Assembly (NCBI GenBank): GCA_001001185.1
Contig: LCKC01000004.1
Location: forward strand, 1 to 34,150
Length of the DNA stretch: 34,150 nt
Direction: 5' to 3'
From: Parcubacteria group bacterium GW2011_GWB1_45_10
Lineage (GTDB): Bacteria > Patescibacteriota > Minisyncoccia > UBA6257 > Brennerbacteraceae
A model generated the notes under the pieces. That model saw nothing but the letters and a program-made list of their open reading frames with translations. It was not told the origin of the DNA and ran no database searches. Below, piece by piece: positions 6,944 through 16,036 of the stretch. The first letter of the stretch is position 1. Every line of letters begins with the position of its first letter. The translations under genes and the position numbers were made by a program.

Positions 6944-9130
6944 ATGGCAGAGTCTTTGTTAGACAAATCGCTTGAGTCCTTGAAAGGCATCGGGCCCTAT
7001 TACCAGAAAAAGCTGGTTAAACTGCGGTTGAAAACCGTCCGCGATTTGCTGCGTCATTTTCCGTCGCGCTACGAAGATTTTTCGCACTTGAAAAAAATCA
7101 GTGAAGTCAGTTCTGGCGAAGTTTGTTCGGTTTTCGGGAAAATCGAAAAATTAAAGACCAGAAAATCTTTTAAAAAACGTTTGTTTATCACGGAAGCGGT
7201 TTTGCAGGATGAAACCGGGAGCATCGGCATTGTCTGGTTCGGCCAGCCGTTTTTAATGAGAAGCTTGAAAAAAGGAATTTTGGTGATTGTTTCCGGAAAA
7301 CTCGCGGAAAGGGACAAAAAGATATTTTTCCAGTCGCCGGTTTTTGAAGTCATTTCCCGAAACGCGTCAGAGATTGAAGAAACCGAGATTCATTTTGAAA
7401 AATTGAAACATACGGCGGGTTTGATTCCGGTCTATCCGGAGACCAAAGGTCTGACTTCGCGCGGCTTGAGGTTTTTGCTCAAGCCGGCGATTGACGTCGG
7501 CAAAAACCTGCCGGATTTTCTGCCGCGTTCCGTGATTGAACAAGCAGGACTGATTGATTTTAAAACCGCGATTCAGGAAGTTCATTTTCCGAGTTCTTTA
7601 GAAATGGCTTCAATCGCCAGACAGCGTTTTGCGTTTGAAGAGATTTTTCTGACTCAGTTTCTGCTTTTGGAAGCCAGAAGCAAGAACGCTTCTTTCAAAG
7701 CTCCGGAAATTGCCATGGATATTGAGTTTGTCAAAAGCATTTTGGCGGAGCTGGGCTTTGAGCTGACCCAGACGCAAAAACAGGCTTTGTGGGAGATTAT
7801 CAAAGACCTGAACAAGAATTATCCGATGAACCGGCTTTTGAACGGCGACGTTGGTTCGGGCAAAACGATTGTGGTTTTGATTGCTTTGGCTTTAGTCGCC
7901 AAATCCGGTTGGCAGGGTGTGTTGATGGCGCCGACCGAGATTTTGTCGCGTCAGCATTTTCAGACGGCAAGCAGGGTTTTGAAAAATATAAACATTGAGA
8001 TTGCTCTGCTGGTGGCCAAGCAGGCGAAGATTTTTTCGGAAGACATGGAAGGCGAGTTAGCCAAGCCGAGCCTGAAAAAAATCATTGCTTCAGGTAAGCC
8101 GATTATTGTTATCGGCACTCAAGCCGTGCTCCAAAAAGACATTGATTTTCCAAAACTTGGCCTGGTGGTGGTTGACGAACAGCACCGTTTTGGCGTCAAA
8201 CAAAGGCAGCAATTGCTTGTGAATAATGAATCAGGAATAAAGAATAATGAGAAAGACAAACCCGTAACTCACAACTCACAACTCTTAATTCCTCATTTCC
8301 TAAGTATGTCAGCGACGCCGATTCCAAGGACTCTGGCTTTGGGCTTGTGGGGGGATTTGGATATTTCCATAATTTCTGAGATGCCGAAAAACCGGAAAAG
8401 AATTGAAACAAAATTGATGGCGCCGGATAAAAGGCAAGAGCTTTATCGGTTTATCCGCGAACGGGTCAGTCAAGGCGAACAGGTTTTTGTTATCTGTCCG
8501 AGAATTGAAAAACCGGAGCTTGAACTGGATTACCAGAGATTTTTGAATTTAGACGCCAAAGCTGTCAAAGAAGAGTATGAAAAACTGAAAAATGAAATTT
8601 TTCCGGATTTAAGCCTTGGGCTTTTGCATGGAAAAATGAAGCCGAGCGAAAAAGAAAAAGTGATGTTTGAATTTTCCGAAAACAAACTCAACATCCTGGT
8701 CTCCACCTCAGTGATTGAGGTTGGCATTGACGTGCCGAACGCGACGGTCATGGTCATTGAAGGCGCGGAACATTTCGGTTTGGCGCAGCTGCACCAGTTC
8801 CGGGGCCGGGTCGGCCGAGGCGAAAAACAATCTTATTGCTTTTTGCTGACTGAATCAGAGTCCCAAACCAGCCAAAAAAGACTGGAAGCGTTCAGTGAAT
8901 TTTTTGACGGTTTCAGTCTGGCTGAAGAAGATCTGAAGCTTCGCGGTCCGGGCCAGTTTTTCGGCGTTCAGCAGTCGGGCATTCCGGACATGGCGACAAA
9001 CGCGTTGAAAGATTTGAAGCTGGTGATTTTGGCAAGAAAACTGGCCGAAGCGTGTCTGCCAAAGCTTGACCAGTTGTCGCTGTTAAAAAACGAACTCGAA
9101 AGTTTCCGGCAAAGAGTTCACCTTGAATAA
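6944..9130 (+). CDS. recG: ATP-dependent DNA helicase RecG
   Basis: LNGDVGSGKTIV, VVVDEQHRFGVKQRQQL, LSMSATPIPRTLALG, QFRGRVGRG motifs. Confidence 0.97.
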   Translation: MAESLLDKSLESLKGIGPYYQKKLVKLRLKTVRDLLRHFPSRYEDFSHLKKISEVSSGEVCSVFGKIEKLKTRKSFKKRLFITEAVLQDETGSIGIVWFGQPFLMRSLKKGILVIVSGKLAERDKKIFFQSPVFEVISRNASEIEETEIHFEKLKHTAGLIPVYPETKGLTSRGLRFLLKPAIDVGKNLPDFLPRSVIEQAGLIDFKTAIQEVHFPSSLEMASIARQRFAFEEIFLTQFLLLEARSKNASFKAPEIAMDIEFVKSILAELGFELTQTQKQALWEIIKDLNKNYPMNRLLNGDVGSGKTIVVLIALALVAKSGWQGVLMAPTEILSRQHFQTASRVLKNINIEIALLVAKQAKIFSEDMEGELAKPSLKKIIASGKPIIVIGTQAVLQKDIDFPKLGLVVVDEQHRFGVKQRQQLLVNNESGIKNNEKDKPVTHNSQLLIPHFLSMSATPIPRTLALGLWGDLDISIISEMPKNRKRIETKLMAPDKRQELYRFIRERVSQGEQVFVICPRIEKPELELDYQRFLNLDAKAVKEEYEKLKNEIFPDLSLGLLHGKMKPSEKEKVMFEFSENKLNILVSTSVIEVGIDVPNATVMVIEGAEHFGLAQLHQFRGRVGRGEKQSYCFLLTESESQTSQKRLEAFSEFFDGFSLAEEDLKLRGPGQFFGVQQSGIPDMATNALKDLKLVILARKLAEACLPKLDQLSLLKNELESFRQRVHLE

Positions 9131-9212
9131 TTTTCAATTGCCAATTTACAATTTTCAATGAAGATTTAAGCTCGCTTGTATTTTGGGGAAAAAGTTTTTA
9201 TACTGGTTTCAC

Positions 9213-9284
9213 GCCGGAGTAGCTCAGTGGTAGAGCGTTGGTCTGAAGAACCAAGCGTCGGTGGTCCGATTCCGCCCTCCGGCA
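9213..9284 (+). tRNA. tRNA-Phe(GAA)
   Basis: Full cloverleaf; anticodon loop CTGAAGA in stem TTGGT/ACCAA. Confidence 0.95.
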
Positions 9285-9312
9285 CTTCGACAAGCTCAGT
9301 GCGAGCACAAAA

Positions 9313-9951
9313 ATGAAAACTAAAAATTTTAAGACTAATCCTTTCGTTAAGGAGTATGTCTTGTCGCTGGAAAAGCCTAAAAAGAGGATTCAGCCGCAGG
9401 TCATCATTGTTCCTTATGGTCCGTCATGCGTCGGCAAGACCACGGTCATGAAAGTTTTTGCCAAAAAACTGCCATTGGTCAGGATCGCCAATGACGAGCT
9501 GAGAATTCTATTGAGGAGGCGCGGCTTCGATGTCGATTTTATTGAAGCCTTGCTGGAAAGGCGTCATTTGCTGGAAAAAGTCGCAGTTTATCTTTTGAAA
9601 CAAAAACTCAGCCTGGTTATTGATGCGAACTTCGCTTCAAGCTCTGAACACTTGGCGTGGGCGAAAAAACTGATTAAGAAGTTTAACCTCAGGTTGTTTT
9701 TGATTCGTGTGGTCGCGCCGAAAAAATTCGTCATCACCAAATTGAATAACAAAAAATGGTTGTCTCTGAAAAGAGGCGGCTTGTTGGCGACGAGGCAAGA
9801 AGCGGTTGAGCATTTTTTGAGATCTTCAAAGCAATACAACTATGAACGATTAATGCCACAAACTTTTTTAGTGGTAGATTCTTCAAAGCCGATTGCCAAA
9901 CAAGTTAAAAAACTCGTTGAGAAAATAAGAAAAGAATTTACTTTTTATTGA
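9313..9951 (+). CDS. P-loop kinase/ATPase (zeta-toxin/polynucleotide-kinase-like)
   Basis: PYGPSCVGKTTVMK Walker A; LVIDANFAS; adjacent to tRNA-Phe. Confidence 0.7.
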   Translation: MKTKNFKTNPFVKEYVLSLEKPKKRIQPQVIIVPYGPSCVGKTTVMKVFAKKLPLVRIANDELRILLRRRGFDVDFIEALLERRHLLEKVAVYLLKQKLSLVIDANFASSSEHLAWAKKLIKKFNLRLFLIRVVAPKKFVITKLNNKKWLSLKRGGLLATRQEAVEHFLRSSKQYNYERLMPQTFLVVDSSKPIAKQVKKLVEKIRKEFTFY

Positions 9952-10576
9952 GTTTTTTCAGAAAAGTTTTGCGATGGACCGGCGATAAGCCGTGTTTTTT
10001 TATTTTTTTGAAATGAAGCTTGGTGCCGTAGCCTTTGTGAATCTCAAATCCGTACTGCGGATATTTTTTCGCCAGACGAATCATGATTTTGTCGCGCGCC
10101 ACCTTGGCGACGATTGAAGCGCAAGCCAAAGAAAATATTTTGGCGTCGCCCTTGACAAACGTAAACTGTTTTTGCAAAAGGTTCGGAATTTTGTCATTGC
10201 CGTCGACGAAAACCGAAAAACTTTTTTGTTTCAATTCCAGTTTTTTAATCGCTTTTTTCATCGCCAAAAAGTTCGCTTGGCGGATGTTTATTTTATCAAT
10301 GGTTCTGTGATTGCTTGAACCGACTGCCCAGTCGAAGTTTTTTTGCTGTTTCAGCCAGGCAAACAAAACCTCTCTTTGGTTTGGCGAGAGCTGTTTTGAG
10401 TCTTTGATCTTTATCGGCGGCTTGAGCGGTTTTGAATTGACCTTTTTGATGAAAAATGCTCCGGCGACAACCGGACCGGCCAAAGATCCGCGGCCGGCCT
10501 CATCAACAGCAATGATGAGCTTTTTTTGATATTGCCAAACTTTTCTTTCTTGTTTAAAATCAGGACTGATAATCAT
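9938..10576 (-). CDS. rnhB: Ribonuclease HII
   Basis: IIAVDEAGRGSLAGPVVAGAFF; KDSKQLSP; SIVAKVARDKIM; start chosen as MIISPDF (ORF is open to 10612). Confidence 0.93.
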   Translation of the reverse strand: MIISPDFKQERKVWQYQKKLIIAVDEAGRGSLAGPVVAGAFFIKKVNSKPLKPPIKIKDSKQLSPNQREVLFAWLKQQKNFDWAVGSSNHRTIDKINIRQANFLAMKKAIKKLELKQKSFSVFVDGNDKIPNLLQKQFTFVKGDAKIFSLACASIVAKVARDKIMIRLAKKYPQYGFEIHKGYGTKLHFKKIKKHGLSPVHRKTFLKKLNKK

Positions 10577-10585
10577 CTTCTTACC

Positions 10586-13500
10586 ATGGAATTCACACAC
10601 CTTCATCTTCACTCACACTACTCGCTTCTCGATGGCATGTCAAAAATTGATGACATCATAAAAAGAGTGAAGAGTCTGGGAATGACCTCGGTTGCTTTGA
10701 CCGACCACGGGGTGATGTACGGCGCGGTTGAGTTTTATAAAAAATCTCTGGAGGCCGGCTTGAAACCGATTGTCGGCTGTGAAATGTATCTGGCGTCGCG
10801 AACGATGCATGACAAAGAGCCCCAGCTTGACCGGGGATATTTTCACTTTTTGGCGTTCGCCAAAAATCTGACCGGCTACAAAAATCTGATGAAGCTGGTC
10901 TCGAAGGCCCACCTTGAAGGTTTTTATTACAAACCGAGAATTGATAAAAATATTTTGCGCCAGTACTCGGAAGGTTTGATCGTTACTTCCGGCTGTTTGT
11001 CCGGCGAGATTCCGCGGGCGATTCTGCGCGGCCGGAAACATGATGTCCCGAGGCTGATGGAAGAGTATCTTTCAATCTTCGGTAAAGAAAATTTTTATCT
11101 GGAGCTTCAGCATCATCCGGAAATTCCGGAACAGGAAACCGTCAATCAAGAAATCAGAAAATTGGCGAAAGAGTACGGTTTGCCGATGATTATCACCGCG
11201 GACTCGCACTATCCGTACCCCGAAGACCGCGAAGCCCACGATGTTTTTCTTTCAATCCAAACCAACTCCGAGATTGACGACAAAGAGAGAATGTCAATGA
11301 AGATGGCGGATTTTTCCATTAAAGATCCGGAAGTTATCTGGGAGTATGTCAAAAATGACGCTGATATGGTTTGCGCGTTTGAAAATACAAACAAACTTGC
11401 GCAGCAGTGCGATTTAAAGATAGAGATCGGCAAACCTTTTTTGCCGATCTTTCCTTTGCCCGAAGGCGAAACTTCGGAAAGTTTTTTGAGAAAACTTGTT
11501 TATGAGGGTCTGGCAAAAAGGTATCCGGAAATCAGCCAGGAAATCAAAGACCGGACCGAATACGAACTCGAAGTGATTATCGGCAAAGGATACGCTGATT
11601 ATTTTTTGATTGTCCAGGATTTTGTCAACTGGTCAAGATCGCAGGGAATCGTTGTTGGTCCGGGCCGGGGCTCGGCCGCCGGCTGCGTCGTGTCTTACGC
11701 CGTCGGCATCACGGACATTGACCCGATTAAATACAATCTGATTTTTGAGCGGTTTTTGAACTCTGAACGGAACGACCTGCCGGATATTGACCTTGATTTC
11801 CAGGATAACCGCCGGGACGAGGTGATTAAGTACATTGAACAAAAATACGGCGAAAATAAAGTCGCCCAGATTTTGACTTTCGGCGTCATGAAAGCCAGGT
11901 TGGCGGTCAGGGACGTTGCCCGCGCCTTGGGCAAGCCTTACAGTCTGGGAGACCAGATTTCCAAATTGATTCCGTTTAACTTCACGATTGACCAGGCGTT
12001 GGAATCGTCCAGAGAACTCAAAGAACTTTACGACTCAAACTCCGAGGCCAAAGACGTCATGGACCTGGCGAAAAGATTTGAAGGCGTGGTCAGACATGCT
12101 TCAACTCATGCCGCCGGCATTGTCATTGCTCAAAGCGAGCTGACTGAGTTCACGCCCTTGCAGTTTGCCGCCCGGGGTGACAAAAACATCTGCACCCAGT
12201 ATGAAATGCATTCAATTCAGGACGTTGGTTTGGTCAAAATCGACATTTTGGGCCTGGCAAACCTGACAACCGTCAAAAACGCCCTGAGAATCATCAAAAA
12301 AATCCACGGCCAGGAAATTGATTTCAACAGCGTTCCCGACGACGACAAAAAAACCTTTGCCATGCTCTCCAAAGGCCAGACAATTGGCTTGTTTCAGGTT
12401 GAGTCTTCCGGTATCCAGAGGTATTTGAGAGAGTTGAAGCCGACAAGCTTCGAGGACATTCTTTCCATGATTGCGCTTTATCGCCCCGGCCCGATGGACT
12501 CAATCCCGGATTTCATCGCCGCCAAGCACGGCAAAAAAGAAGTCAGGTATCTCCATCCGGATTTGAAGCCGATTTTGGAAAAAACTTACGGCGTGATTGT
12601 CACCCAAGACCAGGTGCTGGAAATCACGCGGAAGTTCGCCGGATTTTCTTATGCGCAGGCCGACATTTTGAGAAAAGCCGTCGGCAAGAAAATCAAATCT
12701 TTGCTTGACGAGCAAAAAGACAAGTTTATTTCGGGGGCGATGAAAACGAGCAATGTTTCTTTGGAGTTGGCGACAAAAGTCTGGGAGTTTATTGAGCCGT
12801 TCGCCAGGTATGGCTTTAACCGCGCCCACTCGGCTTGCTACGCCCAGATTGTTTATCAAACCGCTTATCTGAAAGCCAACTATCCGAACATTTTCATGGC
12901 GGCGCTTTTAACGACTGATTTCGGCAACCTTGATCGCGTGGCCATGGAAGTCAACGAATGTTATCGCCTGGGCATTAAAATCACGCCGCCGAACATCAAC
13001 AAGTCTTTCGTTGAGTTTGGCGTCGTGCCGGAAACCGGGGAAGTTGTGTTTTCTCTGGCCGCGATTAAGGGCGTTGGTGTCGGTGTCACCGAAGCGGTTC
13101 AAGACGAGCGGAAAAACAACGGTCCGTTTTTGTCTTTAACTAACTTTGTCGAACGGATGCCGAAAAACATCATCAACAAAAAAACCATGGAAAGCCTGAT
13201 TAAGGCCGGCGCCTTTGATGAGTTTGCCGAAAGAGCCCAGCTTCTGGCGGGCCTGGATGAGATTTTAAGATTTGCTTCGGGCTTTTCAAAAAACAGCAAT
13301 CAAAATCAAATGGGGCTGTTCGGTTTGGGCGCGGCAAAATCAGTCATCAGGCTGCCGCAAGTTGAGCCGGCTTCAAAAAAAGAAAGACTGGCTTGGGAGA
13401 AAGAATATCTTGGGCTGTATCTTTCGGACAATCCTCTGTCCGGCTACCAGAATATTTTTGCCAAACTGGCGACGCCTCTGGCCGGAGTGGTTTCAAACAA

Positions 13501-13771
13501 CAAAAACTTTTCCGGAAGAAGAATGAAGATCGGCGGCGTGATTGCTTCGTGCCAGAGGATTTTGACGAAAACCGGCAAGCCAATGCTTTTTTCCAAAGTC
13601 GACGATTACTCAAACACCAGAATTGAGGTGGTTGTTTTCCCGAGCACGCTTGAAAAAAGTCCCCATGTTTGGCAGGAAGACAACGTTATTTTGATTGAAG
13701 GCAAGCTTGATTCCCAGCACGGCGAACTGAAGTTCATCTGCGAAAAAGCCGAGCTGGTGGAGAGCGTCTAG
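10586..13771 (+). CDS. dnaE: DNA polymerase III alpha subunit
   Basis: PHP start MEFTHLHLHSHYSLLDGMSKI; PDIDLDFQDNRRDEV; GPGRGSAAGCVVSY; start trimmed from 10526. Confidence 0.97.
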   Translation: MEFTHLHLHSHYSLLDGMSKIDDIIKRVKSLGMTSVALTDHGVMYGAVEFYKKSLEAGLKPIVGCEMYLASRTMHDKEPQLDRGYFHFLAFAKNLTGYKNLMKLVSKAHLEGFYYKPRIDKNILRQYSEGLIVTSGCLSGEIPRAILRGRKHDVPRLMEEYLSIFGKENFYLELQHHPEIPEQETVNQEIRKLAKEYGLPMIITADSHYPYPEDREAHDVFLSIQTNSEIDDKERMSMKMADFSIKDPEVIWEYVKNDADMVCAFENTNKLAQQCDLKIEIGKPFLPIFPLPEGETSESFLRKLVYEGLAKRYPEISQEIKDRTEYELEVIIGKGYADYFLIVQDFVNWSRSQGIVVGPGRGSAAGCVVSYAVGITDIDPIKYNLIFERFLNSERNDLPDIDLDFQDNRRDEVIKYIEQKYGENKVAQILTFGVMKARLAVRDVARALGKPYSLGDQISKLIPFNFTIDQALESSRELKELYDSNSEAKDVMDLAKRFEGVVRHASTHAAGIVIAQSELTEFTPLQFAARGDKNICTQYEMHSIQDVGLVKIDILGLANLTTVKNALRIIKKIHGQEIDFNSVPDDDKKTFAMLSKGQTIGLFQVESSGIQRYLRELKPTSFEDILSMIALYRPGPMDSIPDFIAAKHGKKEVRYLHPDLKPILEKTYGVIVTQDQVLEITRKFAGFSYAQADILRKAVGKKIKSLLDEQKDKFISGAMKTSNVSLELATKVWEFIEPFARYGFNRAHSACYAQIVYQTAYLKANYPNIFMAALLTTDFGNLDRVAMEVNECYRLGIKITPPNINKSFVEFGVVPETGEVVFSLAAIKGVGVGVTEAVQDERKNNGPFLSLTNFVERMPKNIINKKTMESLIKAGAFDEFAERAQLLAGLDEILRFASGFSKNSNQNQMGLFGLGAAKSVIRLPQVEPASKKERLAWEKEYLGLYLSDNPLSGYQNIFAKLATPLAGVVSNNKNFSGRRMKIGGVIASCQRILTKTGKPMLFSKVDDYSNTRIEVVVFPSTLEKSPHVWQEDNVILIEGKLDSQHGELKFICEKAELVESV

Positions 13772-13810
13772 GGCGACGTGATTTTGAATATTTAAACAGA
13801 GTAATAGAGT

Positions 13811-13839
13811 TTGGAAAAACTCGTCTTTTAAGATATAAT
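13811..13839 (+). promoter_or_regulatory. ftsH promoter TTGGAA-N17-TATAAT
   Basis: -35 at 13811-13816, -10 at 13834-13839. Confidence 0.65.
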
Positions 13840-13859
13840 GTTAATTCTATGACCCCGCG

Positions 13860-15710
13860 ATGAAAATTTTAAACACTTTTTTCAAAAACCTGTTTTCCGC
13901 GCTTTTGATTCTGATGCTTTTGTCATTGGTTTTTTCTTTTTTTACCGGGTCAAAAACCCAAAGCCCGGAAAAAATCTCTTTGTCGGAACTGGCCAGAAAA
14001 ATCCAGCTGGAAGAAGTCGCCAAAATCAAAGTCAGCGACGACACTCTTTTAATCACGGACAAGCAGGGTAAAGAGTTTAACTCGGAAAAAGAAAAAGAAG
14101 CGTCTTTGACCGAAACCCTGGCGAATTACGGCATTCAGCCGAAAGAAATCGCCAAAGTCGAGATTGAGATGAGCTCAAACATTTTTGGCGGGCTTTTCTG
14201 GCTTTCAATCCTGGTTCAGGTGGTTCTGCCGTTTTTGCTGATTTTTGGAATCTTTTGGTACATGTCGCGTCAGGCGCAAAAAGGCATGAGTCAGAACTTC
14301 AGTTTTTCGCGCGCCAATATCAGGCTTTTCGCCAACCCGAAAGAAAAAATCAATTTTAAAGACGTTGCCGGATTGAAAGAAGCCAAAGAAGAGCTGAGAG
14401 AAGTGGTTGATTTTCTGAAAAATCCGCAAAAATTCCTTGACGTCGGCGCCCGGATTCCGCGCGGCGTGCTGTTGATGGGTTCTCCAGGCACGGGCAAAAC
14501 TCTTTTGGCCAGGGCCGTGGCTGGTGAAGCCCAGGCGCCGTTTTTCCATATTTCCGGTTCGGAGTTTGTTGAGCTTTTTGTCGGCGTCGGCGCCAGCCGG
14601 GTGAGAGATTTGTTTAACACCGCGAAAAAAGCTTCGCCGTCAATCATTTTCATTGATGAGATTGACGCTGTCGGCCGGCAAAGAGGCTCTGGCCTTGGCG
14701 GCGGCCATGACGAAAGAGAACAGACTTTGAATCAGATTTTGGTTGAGATGGACGGTTTTGACCGGGAAACAAACATTATTGTCATTGCCGCGACTAACCG
14801 GCCGGACGTTTTAGACCCGGCTTTGCTGAGGCCGGGCAGATTTGACCGCCGGGTGATTCTTGATCTGCCGGATGTCAAAGAAAGGGAAGAGATTTTGCAG
14901 ATTCACATGGCAAATAAAAAATCCGGGCAAAACATCAACATTAAAAGAATTGCCGAACGGACCCCGGGTTTTTCCGGAGCGGATCTGGCCAATCTGGTTA
15001 ATGAAGCGGCTATCTGGGCGGCCAGGAAAAACCGGAAAGAGATTTTTCACGAAGACATGATGGAAGCCATGGAAAAAGTCATTCTTGGACCGGAACGGAA
15101 AAGCCATATTTTGACCCAGAAAGAAAAAGAAATCACGGCTTTTCATGAAGCTGGTCACGCTCTGCTTGCCGGTTTTTTGCCGAACACTGATTCGGTTCAT
15201 AAAATCTCAATTGTTTCGCGCGGACGGGCCGCCGGCTACACTTTGAAGCTTCCGGTTGAAGACACGCATCTTTATTCACAAAAGCATTTATTGGATGAGC
15301 TGGCAGTGATGCTCGGCGGCTACGCCGCGGAAAAAATTGTTTTCAAAGATCTGACGACCGGCGCCAGCAATGATTTGAAAGAAGTTTCCGAACAAGCCAG
15401 GAAATTGGTGATGCATTACGGCATGTCGGAAAAAATCGGTCCGCAGTCTTTCGGCAGGTCGGACGAACTGGTGTTTTTGGGCCGGGATCTGGTGATGGAG
15501 AAAAATTATTCCGAAAAAGTCGCCGAAGAGATTGACGGCGAGGTCAAACGTTTGATTAACGACGCTTTCGTCAAAGCGAAAAAAATCATTTTGCGAAAAA
15601 GAAAGTTTTTGGACAAGCTCGCCAAACGCTTGATTGAAAAGGAAACAGTTGAAAAAGAAGAGTTTGAAGAGATGATGAGGAAAGAAAAAAAGAGAACCAC
15701 TCGTCAGTAA
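13860..15710 (+). CDS. ftsH: ATP-dependent zinc metalloprotease FtsH
   Basis: [29 protein letters not shown] zinc motif, N-terminal TM segments. Confidence 0.97.
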   Translation: MKILNTFFKNLFSALLILMLLSLVFSFFTGSKTQSPEKISLSELARKIQLEEVAKIKVSDDTLLITDKQGKEFNSEKEKEASLTETLANYGIQPKEIAKVEIEMSSNIFGGLFWLSILVQVVLPFLLIFGIFWYMSRQAQKGMSQNFSFSRANIRLFANPKEKINFKDVAGLKEAKEELREVVDFLKNPQKFLDVGARIPRGVLLMGSPGTGKTLLARAVAGEAQAPFFHISGSEFVELFVGVGASRVRDLFNTAKKASPSIIFIDEIDAVGRQRGSGLGGGHDEREQTLNQILVEMDGFDRETNIIVIAATNRPDVLDPALLRPGRFDRRVILDLPDVKEREEILQIHMANKKSGQNINIKRIAERTPGFSGADLANLVNEAAIWAARKNRKEIFHEDMMEAMEKVILGPERKSHILTQKEKEITAFHEAGHALLAGFLPNTDSVHKISIVSRGRAAGYTLKLPVEDTHLYSQKHLLDELAVMLGGYAAEKIVFKDLTTGASNDLKEVSEQARKLVMHYGMSEKIGPQSFGRSDELVFLGRDLVMEKNYSEKVAEEIDGEVKRLINDAFVKAKKIILRKRKFLDKLAKRLIEKETVEKEEFEEMMRKEKKRTTRQ

Positions 15711-15718
15711 ACTGTGAT

Positions 15719-15754
15719 AAAATAATCCCGATGCTAAGCCTTCGGGATTATTTT
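15719..15754 (+). terminator. ftsH terminator aaaataatcccga...tcgggattatttt
   Basis: 13-bp inverted repeat followed by T-rich sequence. Confidence 0.7.
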
Positions 15755-15759
15755 ATTTT

Positions 15760-15831
15760 GGGCATGTAGCTCAACGGCAGAGCAATCGTCTTATACACGA
15801 TTGGTTCCAGGTTCGAGTCCTGGCATGCCCA
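15760..15831 (+). tRNA. tRNA-Ile(UAU)
   Basis: 72-nt cloverleaf; anticodon stem ATCGT/ACGAT with 7-nt loop CTTATAC, anticodon TAT. Confidence 0.85.
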
Positions 15832-15858
15832 CTGTCTGTTATGGTGAGGCCGGGGGTT

Positions 15859-15886
15859 GTTGGGATATCCATGAGGATATCCCAAC
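15859..15886. repeat. Perfect 12-4-12 palindrome GTTGGGATATCC-ATGA-GGATATCCCAAC
   Basis: Exact inverted repeat read from sequence. Confidence 0.9.
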
Positions 15887-15918
15887 TCCTCCAGACGCAC
15901 ATGGTTAAGCGGGTAGAC

Positions 15919-15978
15919 ATACGATTGGTTCTTGGTTGTTTAATTACCCGTGAGGGTAATTAAACTCTGGCATGCCCA
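15919..15978 (+). repeat. Degenerate tRNA-Ile(UAU) 3' half copy with perfect 12-4-12 palindrome GTTTAATTACCC-GTGA-GGGTAATTAAAC at the T-loop position
   Basis: ACGATTGGTTC and TGGCATGCCCACT match the tRNA tail; palindrome at 15938-15965. Confidence 0.8.
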
Positions 15979-16036
15979 CTTTGATTAAGAACGAATTTTA
16001 TGACTGATGCCTTTTTGATTAGATTATTTTTGTGAG

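Noticed and set aside
9313-9951. Zeta-toxin of a toxin-antitoxin pair
   Set aside because: No antitoxin-like ORF next to it; only the P-loop kinase fold can be supported
14205-15200. Long antisense ORFs opposite ftsH (and similar ones opposite dnaE, topA, dprA, recG)
   Set aside because: Frame shadows of strongly supported genes
15842-15978. CRISPR-like short repeat array near tRNA-Ile
   Set aside because: Only two palindromes, with different sequences and no regular spacers; no cas genes in the window
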